Shown: piece after piece, positions 8,954 to 17,051 of the stretch
Position numbering within the stretch: position 1 is the first letter of the stretch
Layout: each line of letters opens with the position of its first letter
Source: Streptomyces turgidiscabies Car8
GTDB lineage: Bacteria > Actinomycetota > Actinomycetes > Streptomycetales > Streptomycetaceae
Reading direction: 5' to 3'
Length of the DNA stretch: 64,000 nucleotides
Assembly: GCF_000331005.1 (NCBI RefSeq)
Contig: NZ_AEJB01000514.1
Location: 62,001 to 126,000 of the forward strand
The notes under the pieces: model-generated
Told to the model about the DNA's origin: nothing
Seen by the model: the letters and a program-made list of their open reading frames with translations, nothing else
The model's database searches: none
Translations under genes and position numbers: made by a program

Positions 8954-9580
8954 CTATTCCGCGACCATCCGCACCACACACCCCTCGATCATCTCGCTGA
9001 TCTCCGGCAAAGGAATCGCGCCGGTCGGGCGGTACCAGCGCCAGACACTCACGATCATGCCGAGGACACCGAGACCGAGGGTGTGCGCGTCCCGGACCGG
9101 GAAGGAACCCTTGGCCATGCCGCGCATGAGCAGGCTCGTCCAGTCCCGCTCGACCATCTGGACCAGCTGGCGGGCCGCGACGCGCTCGGTCTCCTCGCGC
9201 TTGGACTTCCGCGGGGTGGCGAGCAGGGACATGTTGGCCTGCAGGATGCGCATCTGGCGGATCTCGTGGTCGGTCACCGCGAAGGCGGAGCGCACTGCCG
9301 CGCGCAGTTCCTCCACGGGTTCCGTCTCACCGGACGTCACCTCGACGAACATGTCGTGGGAGCGCTGGAGCTCCAGGCGCATGATGGTGAGCAGACAGTG
9401 GGCCTTGGACTCGAAGTAGTGGTAGAGGGCGGTCTGCCCGATGCCGACCCGGTCGGCCACCTCCGACCACTTGGTGTTCTCGTAGCCGTCCTCCCCGAAC
9501 CGCTCCACGGCGGCCACGAGGATCGCGCCGCGCTTCGACCTGGGCCCCTCCTCCGGATCCACGATCCGCGCCCTTGCCAT
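8954..9580 (-). CDS. TetR/AcrR family regulator, likely repressor of the catabolic island
   Basis: A 208-residue TetR-family protein. The N-terminal helix-turn-helix covers about residues 15-60, with RGAILVAAVERFGEDGYE, then VADRVGIGQTALYHYF. The rest is an all-helical ligand-binding domain ending in a C-terminal helix rich in Ile, Met and Val. Start ATG 9580 has GAGGGAGAG just upstream; longer readings to 10516 overlap the crotonase gene. Regulators of this type repress their operon until a pathway intermediate, often an acyl-CoA, binds. The gene sits between the two large minus-strand operons, and the repeated TGAA-N5-TTCA sites around it make it the best candidate for the island's control protein. 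Confidence 0.88.
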   Translation of the reverse strand: MARARIVDPEEGPRSKRGAILVAAVERFGEDGYENTKWSEVADRVGIGQTALYHYFESKAHCLLTIMRLELQRSHDMFVEVTSGETEPVEELRAAVRSAFAVTDHEIRQMRILQANMSLLATPRKSKREETERVAARQLVQMVERDWTSLLMRGMAKGSFPVRDAHTLGLGVLGMIVSVWRWYRPTGAIPLPEISEMIEGCVVRMVAE

Positions 9581-9640
9581 CGTCTCTCCCTCTGCTCCAC
9601 CGACGGTACGGATCACCGCCCGGTCGTCCGAGAGTAGACC

Positions 9641-9653
9641 CAAGTTCAAGTCG
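9641..9653. promoter_or_regulatory. Possible degenerate regulon operator (TetR autoregulation)
   Basis: CAAGTTCAAGTCG about 60 bp upstream of the tetR start, overlapping the end of the upstream crotonase gene. It shares the AGTTCA core but matches the 13-base consensus poorly. It is listed because self-repression is common in this family. Confidence 0.25.
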
Positions 9654-10500
9654 GTTTCGAATCGACGACCGACCGGGTCCCGTGTTCGCCGTCCGCCCGA
9701 GCGGACTCCGGCCGTGCGTGGTCGGGGTGTGCGAAGTGGGGCCGGCGCCCGGCGAGGAACGCTGCCACGCCCTCCCGGCCTTCCGCGGACACCGCGGCGG
9801 CGGCCAGCTGACGGGCCTCCGCGTCGAGGTGTTCGCCGAGGCCCACCGACAGCGCCCCGTCGACGAGGCGCCTGCTCACGCCGTACGCCCTCGTGGCACC
9901 GCGCGCCAGCGCGCCGGCCACCTCCACGGCCTCCTCGTACAACCGTTCCGGCTCGACGACCCGGCTCACCAGCCCCATCTCCAGCGCCTCCGGGGCCGGT
10001 ACCCGCCGGTTGGTCAGCAGCAGGTCCATGGCCCGCCGGGGTCCGACGAGCCGGGGCAGCGACCAGCTGGTCCCGGCGTCCGGCGTGTAACCGATCGCGG
10101 TGTACGCGGCCGTGAAGCGGGCGTCGCTCGCCGCGAGGCTCACGTCCGCCGCCGTCGCGAGCCCCAGGCCCGCTCCCGCGACCGCCCCCTGTACGGCGGC
10201 CACCAGCGGGGCGTCCAGCCCGGCGAGGATCCGCAGCGCTCCGTGGAGTGCGTCGGTGACGTCGGTGAGATGCGCTGCCAGCCGCTCCCCGGACAGCGTG
10301 GCGAACTCCTTGAGGTCGCCGCCGACGCAGAAGGACCGCCCCCGCCCGGTCAGCAGCACCGCCCGCGCCCGCGCCTTCTCGCACTCCCGGGCGGCGTCCA
10401 GGAGCCCCCGGGCCATCGCCAGATCGATCGCGTTGCCCGCGCCCCGGCACATCTCGACCCGTGCCAGCCCGTCGCCGTCGACCTCGACCGTGACCCTCAT
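9646..10500 (-). CDS. Enoyl-CoA hydratase/isomerase family protein (PaaG-like)
   Basis: A 284-residue crotonase-fold protein. The oxyanion-hole segments are RSFCVGGDLKEF near residue 58 and VQGAVAGAGLGLATAAD near 110. The first hydratase Glu position is Gly here (AGAGLGLA). The second is Tyr, while an Asp is present in YTPDAGTSW. That pattern fits PaaG-like isomerases and related enzymes that use the PDxG aspartate rather than the two-Glu hydratases. Start ATG 10500 overlaps the TGA of the SDR gene upstream (ATGA). It is the last gene of the chain starting at 17840. The probable role is moving a double bond or opening a ring on a CoA thioester. Confidence 0.85.
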   Translation of the reverse strand: MRVTVEVDGDGLARVEMCRGAGNAIDLAMARGLLDAARECEKARARAVLLTGRGRSFCVGGDLKEFATLSGERLAAHLTDVTDALHGALRILAGLDAPLVAAVQGAVAGAGLGLATAADVSLAASDARFTAAYTAIGYTPDAGTSWSLPRLVGPRRAMDLLLTNRRVPAPEALEMGLVSRVVEPERLYEEAVEVAGALARGATRAYGVSRRLVDGALSVGLGEHLDAEARQLAAAAVSAEGREGVAAFLAGRRPHFAHPDHARPESARADGEHGTRSVVDSKPT

Positions 10501-11303
10501 CGCGCGGTCCACCCACCGTCCACCGTGAGCACGTGTCCGGTGCAGTACGAGGACGCGTCCGAGGCCAGGAAGAGCAGCGCCCCGTCCAGCTCTCCCCGCG
10601 CTCCGCCGCGCGCCAGCATCGTGCCGCGTTCGACCCAGCGCCGGGAGCGCTCGTCGGAGAAGAGCCCGTCGGTCATCTCCGAGTGGAACCAGCCGGGGGC
10701 GAGCGCGTTGACCCGCACCCCCAACGACCCCCACTGTCCGGCCAGTTCACGAGTCAGACCGATGAGTCCGGCCTTGGACGCGGCGTAGGCCGCGCCGCCC
10801 AGCGGGGCGCCGGAGACCAGCCCGAGGACGGACGACACGTTCACGACCGATCTCGTACGGCCGGACGAGGACTCCGGAGCCGGCGTCGGCGCCTCTGCCA
10901 TGAGCCGGGCGAGGTGGAAGGGGGCGACCAGGTTCACGGCCAGTACGTCGGCGAAGTCCCGGGCGCTCTCGTCCTCGGCGCGTACGGCTCCGGGCGCGCC
11001 GGCGTTGTTGACGAGCACGTCGATCCGGCCGCTCTCGTCGAGCGCGGCCGCGATCAGCCGCAGCCTGTCCTCCTCCCGCGACACATCACAGACCACGGGG
11101 TGGATACGTGGGTCGGTGTCCGCGAGTTCCTTCAGCTTCGCCGGCCTCCGGGCGGCGGCGAACACGGTGGCACCGGCCGAGGCGAGCACCACGGCGAACC
11201 GGGCTCCGAGACCGGAGGAGGCCCCGGTGACGACGGCCGTCCGGCCCCGCAACGAGAACAGCTCCGCCACCGGGTGCGCCGCCGGATCCGCCGCCGGGCT
11301 CAT
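10497..11303 (-). CDS. SDR family oxidoreductase
   Basis: A 268-residue classical SDR with TGASSGLG near residue 27, VNNAG near 98, the Ser in VVNVSSV and the YAASK active site, ending in LTVDGGW. The ATG at 11303 overlaps the previous gene's TGA (ATGA), and its own TGA overlaps the next ATG at 10500. It is therefore a coupled member of the nine-gene chain. It probably acts as a 3-hydroxyacyl-CoA-type dehydrogenase in the beta-oxidation sequence with the adjacent crotonase protein. The specific substrate is unknown. Confidence 0.9.
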   Translation of the reverse strand: MSPAADPAAHPVAELFSLRGRTAVVTGASSGLGARFAVVLASAGATVFAAARRPAKLKELADTDPRIHPVVCDVSREEDRLRLIAAALDESGRIDVLVNNAGAPGAVRAEDESARDFADVLAVNLVAPFHLARLMAEAPTPAPESSSGRTRSVVNVSSVLGLVSGAPLGGAAYAASKAGLIGLTRELAGQWGSLGVRVNALAPGWFHSEMTDGLFSDERSRRWVERGTMLARGGARGELDGALLFLASDASSYCTGHVLTVDGGWTAR

Positions 11304-12076
11304 CCGTCCACCCCGATCGGGAGCGCTGTCGCGCCACCGTCCAGGACGAGCGTCTGCCCCGTCATCCAGGACGAGGCGTCGGACGCCAGGAACAGGGCCG
11401 CGTGCGCCACGTCCTCAACCGTCCCGAGCCTGCGCAGGGGCAGTTTCGCGGTCAGGATCGGCTCTCGCGGCTCCCAGACGGCCCGGGCCAGTTCGGTCTT
11501 GATCAGTCCGGGCGCGATGGCGTTCACCCGTGCCTTCGGACCGAGTTCGTATGCGAGTTGCCTGGTCATGTGCAGCATGGCCGCCTTGGTCGCGTTGTAC
11601 CAGCCGATGTGGGGGTCGACGATCAGTCCGCCGACGGAGGCGATGTTGACGACGGCTCCCCCGTGCTCCGCCATCCAGGCCCGCCATGCGCAGCGGGTCC
11701 AGGCGAGCATCCCGTACTGGTTGACCCGTACCGTCTTCTCCGCGCGGGGCAGGTCGAGGTCGATGAGGTCGCCCATGTAGGGGTTGGTGGCCGCGTTGTT
11801 GACCATGATGTCGAGGCGTCCGAGTCGGGCCATGGTCTCCTCGACGCACCGTTCGGCGTCGGACGGCTCGCCCGCGTTGGCGACCGTTTCGTGGACCTCG
11901 CCGTCGCCCTTGACGCGCAGCAACTCCGCACGTGCCGAGGCGAGTCCGTCGGGTTTGCGGGCGGCGATCACCACATGGGCGCCCGCTTCGCGGTACGCCT
12001 TGGCGATCCCGAGGCCGATGCCCCGGGAGCCGCCGGTGATCACGGCTACCCGGCCGCTCAGTACCTGTGCGCTCAC
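11300..12076 (-). CDS. SDR family oxidoreductase
   Basis: A 258-residue SDR with TGGSRGIG near residue 14, MVNNAATNPY (NNAA instead of NNAG), the Ser in NIASVGG, and YNATK at the active site. The start is GTG 12076, with GGAGGAG seven bases upstream and a four-base overlap with the ACAD stop (GTGA). In-frame codons farther upstream lie inside the ACAD gene. It is a second NAD(P)-dependent dehydrogenase of the same chain. Its close linkage to the ACAD11-like dehydrogenase suggests it works on the product of that step or prepares its hydroxy substrate. Confidence 0.9.
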   Translation of the reverse strand: MSAQVLSGRVAVITGGSRGIGLGIAKAYREAGAHVVIAARKPDGLASARAELLRVKGDGEVHETVANAGEPSDAERCVEETMARLGRLDIMVNNAATNPYMGDLIDLDLPRAEKTVRVNQYGMLAWTRCAWRAWMAEHGGAVVNIASVGGLIVDPHIGWYNATKAAMLHMTRQLAYELGPKARVNAIAPGLIKTELARAVWEPREPILTAKLPLRRLGTVEDVAHAALFLASDASSWMTGQTLVLDGGATALPIGVDG

Positions 12077-13287
12077 GCCGACTCCTCCGGATACTTGGCC
12101 AGTTCGCGCCGCGCGACCGTCCGTAGGTGGACCTCGTCGGGGCCGTCCGCGATCCGCAGTGCCCGGGTGATGGCGTACAGCCGCGCCAGTACGGTGTCGT
12201 CGCTGACCCCGGCCGCGCCGTGCGCCTGGACCGCGCGGTCGACCGCCCGGTGGGCGACCTCCAGCGCGGCCACCTTGATGGCGGCGACCTCGGTGCGGGC
12301 GGCCGAGTTGCCCTGGGTGTCCATCAGCCAGGCCGACTTGAGGACGAGCAGCCGCAGTTGCTCGATCTCGATACGGCTGCGTGCGATCCACTCCCGCACG
12401 ACCCCCTGCTCCGCGAGCGCGCCCCCGAAGGCGGTGCGGGTGAGGGTGCGGCGGCACATCAACTCCAGTGCCCGCTCGGCGAATCCGACGGCCCGCATGG
12501 CGTAGTGCATACGCCCGGGGCCCAACCGTCCCTGGGCCAGGGCGAATCCGTCCCCTTCGCCGCCCAGCATGGCGGACACCGGCACGGTGACGTCCTCGAA
12601 GAGCACGTCACCGTGGCCGCAGCGGTCGGTGTAGCCGAACATCGGCAGGTCGCGCAGGACGGTGATGCCGGGGGTGTCCCGGGGGATCAGCAACATGCTC
12701 TGCTGCCGGTAGGTGGGGGCGTCCGGGTCGGTGACGCCCATCAGGATGATCAGCCGGCAGTCGGGGTCGAGGATGCCGGAGGTGTACCACTTGTGACCGC
12801 TCACGACGTACTCGTCGCCGTCCCGGGTGATCCGGGTGCGGATGTTGCGCGCGTCGGAGCTGGCGACCTCCGGTTCGGTCATCGCGAAGCAGGAGCGGAT
12901 CTCGGCGGCCAGCAGGGGCCGTAGCCAGCGGTCCTGCTGCTCGGGAGTGCCGAAGAGCGTGAGCAGTTCCATGTTGCCGGTGTCAGGAGCGGAGCAGTTG
13001 AACACCTCGGGGCCGATCACGGAGCGTCCGGCCAGTTCGGCGAGGGGCGCGTATTCGAGGTTGGTGAGGCCGGCGCCTCGGTCGCCGTGCGCGAGGAAGA
13101 GGTTCCACAGTCCTTCGGCGCGTGCCTTCTCCTTCAACTCGCGCATGATCGGCGGAAGTTCATGAGGGTCGTCAGCCTCGGTCAGTTGCCGGTCGTACAC
13201 GGCTTCGGCGGGCAGGACGTACTCCTCCATGAACGCGGCCATGCGGGTGCGGAGTTCTTCGGCCTTCGGGGCGAGTCCGAAATCCAT
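12073..13287 (-). CDS. Acyl-CoA dehydrogenase, ACAD11-like
   Basis: A 404-residue acyl-CoA dehydrogenase. It has the FAD-contact region CFAMTEPEVASSDARNI followed by VVSGHKWYTSG in the middle domain. The C-terminal helices carry GPGRMHYAMRAVGFAERALE, then YAITRALRIADGPDEVH. These last motifs are those of the dehydrogenase domain of human ACAD10/ACAD11, where DGPDEVH replaces the usual EGT stretch. Start ATG 13287 has AAGGAG upstream. It lies 13 bp downstream of an APH-like kinase gene, which reproduces the two ACAD11 domains as separate proteins. In ACAD10/11 and bacterial levulinate pathways such pairs remove a phosphorylated hydroxyl from an acyl-CoA. The same role is inferred here. Confidence 0.9.
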   Translation of the reverse strand: MDFGLAPKAEELRTRMAAFMEEYVLPAEAVYDRQLTEADDPHELPPIMRELKEKARAEGLWNLFLAHGDRGAGLTNLEYAPLAELAGRSVIGPEVFNCSAPDTGNMELLTLFGTPEQQDRWLRPLLAAEIRSCFAMTEPEVASSDARNIRTRITRDGDEYVVSGHKWYTSGILDPDCRLIILMGVTDPDAPTYRQQSMLLIPRDTPGITVLRDLPMFGYTDRCGHGDVLFEDVTVPVSAMLGGEGDGFALAQGRLGPGRMHYAMRAVGFAERALELMCRRTLTRTAFGGALAEQGVVREWIARSRIEIEQLRLLVLKSAWLMDTQGNSAARTEVAAIKVAALEVAHRAVDRAVQAHGAAGVSDDTVLARLYAITRALRIADGPDEVHLRTVARRELAKYPEESA

Positions 13288-13300
13288 GGGTGGCGCTCCT

Positions 13301-14287
13301 TCAGGGCCGGGTGGTGACGATGTCGCACGCCGTGCGGATCATGGCCGCGATCGTCGGCGGCAGTCGCTCCTGGTCGGGGTCGTGGTGCTTGCCCTCGCGG
13401 TGTCTGCGCAGGTTGTGGCCCATGATCGCGGCCATCTTGGTGCGGGCCAGGGCACGGAACCAGTCGAGGTCGGGAGGTTCGGGGCGGCCGTCGAGGTACG
13501 CGGCGAGCAGTTCCCCCTCGCCCGGCAGGCCCGGCACCGGGCGGCCGAGCCGGGGGAAGTTGCGGTGGTCGGCGAAGAGCAGGAACCAGGCGAGGTCGAC
13601 GCGAGGATCCCCGTGGGCCCAGATCTCCCAGTCGATGACGGCCGCCGGCCGCTCGCCCCGGCACAGGACGTTGCCGAGCCGGAAGTCGCCGTGGGTCAGC
13701 ACGGGCGGTATGGCCGTCGGGATGCGGGTGGCCAGCAGGTCGATCAACTCCTCGGCTCCGGGCCGGAGTTCGATGGGCACGGCCTCCATGGTGCGGGCCC
13801 AGCGGGCCAGCTCGCCGTCCGGATCCAGTGGTGGTTCGGACGCCTGCGCCTCTGCCGCCTCCGCTTCCATGCCGTGCAGGTCTCGCAGTACGCCGGCCAG
13901 CGCCAGCATCCGTGTGCGGCACAGCCGGGAAGGGGTCCGGTGCTCGTCGAGGACCGGCTCGACGGCCTCGCCCGCGACGAACTCCATGGCGAACCAGGCG
14001 GGTTCGCGTTCGTCGACGGCGGCCACCCCCGGCACAGGCACCGGCGATCCGGCGAGAACGCGCAGGATCCGGGCCTGCCGGAGCACGTCGTTGCGGCCGA
14101 CGGGACGCTGCCCGGGCGGTACCGCCTTCACCACGTACGAGGTGGTCCCCGCCGTGATGGCGTACGTGAGCCCGGAGTGCCCGCCGGGCAGGGTGCGCAG
14201 GTCCCCGAACGGTCCGCCCGGGTGGCGGTCGGCGAGATGTGCGCGGACCCGTGCGGCGAGTTCCGTCACCTCGGTCGTGGTACTCAA
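13301..14287 (-). CDS. APH-like phosphotransferase (ACAD10/11-type kinase domain)
   Basis: A 328-residue aminoglycoside-phosphotransferase-fold kinase. It carries the ATP-site Lys in YVVKAVPPG, an N-lobe Glu in MEFVAGE, the catalytic HGDFRLGNVL and the metal-binding Asp in VIDWEIWAHGDP. The start is TTG 14287, overlapping the stop of the upstream ACAD (TTGA), with AAGGAG ahead. A GTG at 14269 is an alternative. Although the fold is that of antibiotic kinases, position between two acyl-CoA dehydrogenases and similarity to the ACAD10/11 kinase domain argue for phosphorylation of a hydroxyacyl-CoA, as LvaA does for 4-hydroxyvaleryl-CoA. An antibiotic-resistance role is unlikely. Confidence 0.85.
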   Translation of the reverse strand: MSTTTEVTELAARVRAHLADRHPGGPFGDLRTLPGGHSGLTYAITAGTTSYVVKAVPPGQRPVGRNDVLRQARILRVLAGSPVPVPGVAAVDEREPAWFAMEFVAGEAVEPVLDEHRTPSRLCRTRMLALAGVLRDLHGMEAEAAEAQASEPPLDPDGELARWARTMEAVPIELRPGAEELIDLLATRIPTAIPPVLTHGDFRLGNVLCRGERPAAVIDWEIWAHGDPRVDLAWFLLFADHRNFPRLGRPVPGLPGEGELLAAYLDGRPEPPDLDWFRALARTKMAAIMGHNLRRHREGKHHDPDQERLPPTIAAMIRTACDIVTTRP

Positions 14288-15495
14288 CTCCCCGCTCCTT
14301 TCGGCTCTTTCGGCAGCCCCAGTACGCGTTCGGCCAGAATGGTGCGCTGGATCTCGTCGCTGCCGCCGGCGATGCGGTAGCCGGGGGCGCCGAGCAGGTG
14401 TTCCGTCCAGGCGAAGGTGCCCCACTCCCCCGTGTCGGCGGCGAGCCGCGGTCCGAGGAGTTGCTGGACGAGGTCGGTGGTGGCGCGCATGGTCGCGGTG
14501 GCGTGGAGTTTGCCGACCGAGGCCTCGGCGCCCGGTTCGCGTCCGGCGACCAGGGCAGCCGAGACGCGCAGGCCGATGAGCCGCTGGACCAGGGCACGGA
14601 CGAACAGGTCGGCCGCCTGCTCCCGTTCGCCGCCGGTCAGCGGCCGGGGCAGGTGCCGGGCGAGTTCGAGGGCGCGGTCGGCGTTGTCCAGGCCGAGGCC
14701 GCCGGAGTCGAGGCGTTCGGCGGCGAGCACGGTGAGGGTGACCCGCCAGCCCTCGCCTACGGGGCCGAGCCGGTCGGTGTCGGGGACGGACACGTCGTCC
14801 AGGTAGACCTCGTTGAAGCTGGAGCCGCCGGTCATCTGACGGATGGGCCGTACGGTCACCCCCGGCGCGTCCATCCGGACCAGGAAGACCGTGATGCCCG
14901 TGTGTCTGGGCACATCCGGGTCGGTGCGGCACACCGCGACGCCCCAGGTGGCGACCCGCGCGCCGGACGTCCAGACCTTGTGGCCGCGCAGCACCCAGCC
15001 GTCACCGTCCGGCACGGCCCGGGTGCGGACGGCGGCCAGGTCCGAGCCCGCCTCCGTCTCGGAGAAGAGCTGGCAGGCGAGTTCGTCGGTGCGCAGCATG
15101 GGCCGCAGCCAGCGCTGTTTCTGCTGCTCCGTCCCCCAGATCCGGATCGCGGGGGCGACGAGCTGCTGGGTGACCGGGAAGATCTCGGTGCGCCGGGGGA
15201 CGTCGAAGGCTGCCTCCTCCGCACGGTACAACTGCTCGTAGTGGGATGGCAGTTCACGTCCGCCGTACTCCTTCGGCCAGTGGAGCGCGCCCCAACCCTG
15301 GTCGTACCGGGTGCGTTCCCACTCCCGTGTCCGGTCGGTGTGCTCGTGTTCCTCGGCCTCGGTGCGGTTTTCGAACACGGCCACCGAGTCGTCGCCGCGG
15401 CCCCACTCCTGACGGGCGGCGCGGGTCTTCGCCACGCCGGTCAGCCAGCGTCGGGCCGCGGCCCGGAACTCCTCGGGGCCGGGGATGTCGCTCAT
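14284..15495 (-). CDS. Acyl-CoA dehydrogenase
   Basis: A 403-residue acyl-CoA dehydrogenase. It has WPKEYGGRE in the N-terminal domain, the FAD segment CQLFSETEAGSDLAA and LRGHKVWTSG in the middle domain. The C-terminal stretch is GGSDEIQRTILAERVLGLP. The canonical EGTxQIQR glutamate is replaced by Gly (GGSDEIQR), as in dehydrogenases that either place the base elsewhere or act in mixed complexes. Start ATG 15495 has GGAG upstream. It is coupled to the APH-like kinase by a four-base overlap. It passes electrons to ETF, whose genes are at 56869-58713. Confidence 0.9.
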   Translation of the reverse strand: MSDIPGPEEFRAAARRWLTGVAKTRAARQEWGRGDDSVAVFENRTEAEEHEHTDRTREWERTRYDQGWGALHWPKEYGGRELPSHYEQLYRAEEAAFDVPRRTEIFPVTQQLVAPAIRIWGTEQQKQRWLRPMLRTDELACQLFSETEAGSDLAAVRTRAVPDGDGWVLRGHKVWTSGARVATWGVAVCRTDPDVPRHTGITVFLVRMDAPGVTVRPIRQMTGGSSFNEVYLDDVSVPDTDRLGPVGEGWRVTLTVLAAERLDSGGLGLDNADRALELARHLPRPLTGGEREQAADLFVRALVQRLIGLRVSAALVAGREPGAEASVGKLHATATMRATTDLVQQLLGPRLAADTGEWGTFAWTEHLLGAPGYRIAGGSDEIQRTILAERVLGLPKEPKGAGS

Positions 15496-15538
15496 GGTTC
15501 TCCTCCCTTCGGTTGCTGCTGCGGGGCGACCCGGCGGG

Positions 15539-16687
15539 TCAACGGGTCAGTACGGTGCAGGCGCTGACGCCCGGTGCGCCGTACACCTGGGTGAAGCCGC
15601 TCGACGGGCCGCCGGGCACCTGCCGTTCGCCCCCTCTCCCCCGCAACTGCTGGACGATCTCGTGGACTTGACGCAGTCCGGAGGCACCGATGGGCTCGCC
15701 GTTGGCGATGCAGCCGCCGTCGGTGTTGACCGGCAGCGTTCCGTCGATCGCGGTCGCGCCGGAGGCGATGAGCCGCTCCTGCTCGCCGTGCTCGCAGAAG
15801 CCGCACTCCGCCAGATGCATCACCTCGGCACCGCTCTCGGTGTCCTGGAGCTGACACACGTCGATGTCACCGGGCCCCAACCCGGCCTGCTCGAAAGCCA
15901 GTCGGGCGGCATCCGTGGTGACGCTGCTCGGTGTACCGGCCGGCGCCCAGGGGCTGAACACCTCGAACGAACCGAACCTGCGGGTCCGCACGACGGCCGC
16001 CCGCAACGCGACCGGGGTTGCGTCCAGTTCGCGGGCGACCGCCCGGCTGCACAGGACCAGGGCGACCGCGCCCTGGCCCGGCGAGCAGAACATGTAGCGG
16101 GTCAGCGGGTCGTTGACCATTCCCGACGCCAGGATCTCGGCCGCGTCGAGCGGTTCACGGCGCCAGGCGTGGGGGTTGCGCACCCCGTTCGCGTACGCCT
16201 TCTCGGCGACCAGCGCGAGCGTGCGTGCGCTGATCGCGTGGTCGTGCATGTAACGCTGGATCTTCATGGCGAAGAACTGGGTGGTGACCATGAGTCCGTC
16301 ACGGCCGTAGGCCTCGTCGAGCCCCCAGTCGGCCGGCCGGGGGTCGAAGGCACCGCGTGGGTGCTTGTCGAAGCCGACGGCGAGGGCGACGTCCGCCGCG
16401 CCGGCGCGAATGGCGTTGACGGCCGAGACGAGCGCACTGCCGCCGGTCGCGCAGCCGTTGCGTACGTTGACGAACGGCACGCCTGTCAGGCCGAGTTCGG
16501 CCACGAGGGTGTCGGCGTTCCCGGCCGCGTCGCTGCCGCCGTAGGCAGCTTGGACACGCGGCCACGGGAGCCCGGCATCGGCGAGGGCCGCCCGTACGGC
16601 CCGCACGGCGAGTTGCCTGCCGGTGGCCTCCGTACGGGCGAAGGAGGTGATCCCCGCGCCGCAGATCATGACGTCGTCGGCACTCAT
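15539..16687 (-). CDS. Thiolase-fold protein, possible Ltp2-type retro-aldolase
   Basis: A 382-residue thiolase-superfamily protein resembling SCP-x/lipid-transfer thiolases. RNGCATGGSAL near residue 79 is the N-terminal Cys region. The late motif that is usually GHPxGASG reads NGEPIGASG, so the catalytic His is Glu. The C-terminal CxG motif reads VYGAPG, with Tyr (about residue 369) in place of the second Cys. Loss of these residues speaks against ordinary thiolysis. The steroid-degrading Ltp2 proteins are thiolase-fold retro-aldolases that need a DUF35 partner. Such a partner is encoded directly upstream, overlapping by ATGA. The proposed role is carbon-carbon cleavage of a beta-hydroxyacyl-CoA; this is inference. 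Confidence 0.8.
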   Translation of the reverse strand: MSADDVMICGAGITSFARTEATGRQLAVRAVRAALADAGLPWPRVQAAYGGSDAAGNADTLVAELGLTGVPFVNVRNGCATGGSALVSAVNAIRAGAADVALAVGFDKHPRGAFDPRPADWGLDEAYGRDGLMVTTQFFAMKIQRYMHDHAISARTLALVAEKAYANGVRNPHAWRREPLDAAEILASGMVNDPLTRYMFCSPGQGAVALVLCSRAVARELDATPVALRAAVVRTRRFGSFEVFSPWAPAGTPSSVTTDAARLAFEQAGLGPGDIDVCQLQDTESGAEVMHLAECGFCEHGEQERLIASGATAIDGTLPVNTDGGCIANGEPIGASGLRQVHEIVQQLRGRGGERQVPGGPSSGFTQVYGAPGVSACTVLTR

Positions 16688-17043
16688 GGGACGGCTCCCG
16701 CGGCAACAGCCCTGGGGACGCCGTCCGCTGCCCCGACCCGCACCGCCATGCCGATGGTGACATCGTCCGGCGATACGTCGAGGACCGCCAACACCCTTAC
16801 CCCCTCGGCGAGTTCGACGTATCCGACCGCGAACGGCTCGAACCCGGCGTCCGGTGCGGCGTACGGCGGCGACTTGGGCGCGTACCGCTGTACGGTCCAG
16901 GTCCACAGCGTGCCCGTGTCCGAGAGGACGACCGGGTCGGCCGGACCCCCGCAGCGCGGGCACGCCGGGTCGGCCGGGTACACGGCCACCGCGCATCCGG
17001 CACACCGTGAGCCGTGCAGCCGGCCGAGGGTGCTCGCGCGCAC
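16684..17043 (-). CDS. Zn-ribbon / OB-fold protein (DUF35 family)
   Basis: A 119-residue protein with the DUF35 layout. A rubredoxin-like zinc ribbon has two pairs, CAGC and CPRC, near residues 14 and 29. An OB-fold follows, including GTLWTWTVQRYAP and FAVGYVELAEGVRVL. DUF35 proteins bind acyl-CoA and form complexes with thiolase-fold enzymes or MaoC-like hydratases, as in ChsH2-Ltp2. The start is GTG 17043, eight bases after the crotonase stop, with a weak ribosome site. The stop overlaps the ATG of the thiolase-fold gene, fitting a one-to-one complex. Confidence 0.85.
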   Translation of the reverse strand: MRASTLGRLHGSRCAGCAVAVYPADPACPRCGGPADPVVLSDTGTLWTWTVQRYAPKSPPYAAPDAGFEPFAVGYVELAEGVRVLAVLDVSPDDVTIGMAVRVGAADGVPRAVAAGAVP

Positions 17044-17051
17044 CGCCCCGC

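Noticed and set aside
13301..14287. APH-like gene as an aminoglycoside resistance gene
   Set aside because: It sits inside an acyl-CoA degradation operon, coupled to two acyl-CoA dehydrogenases, and resembles the ACAD10/11 kinase domain. Resistance is not supported by the context.
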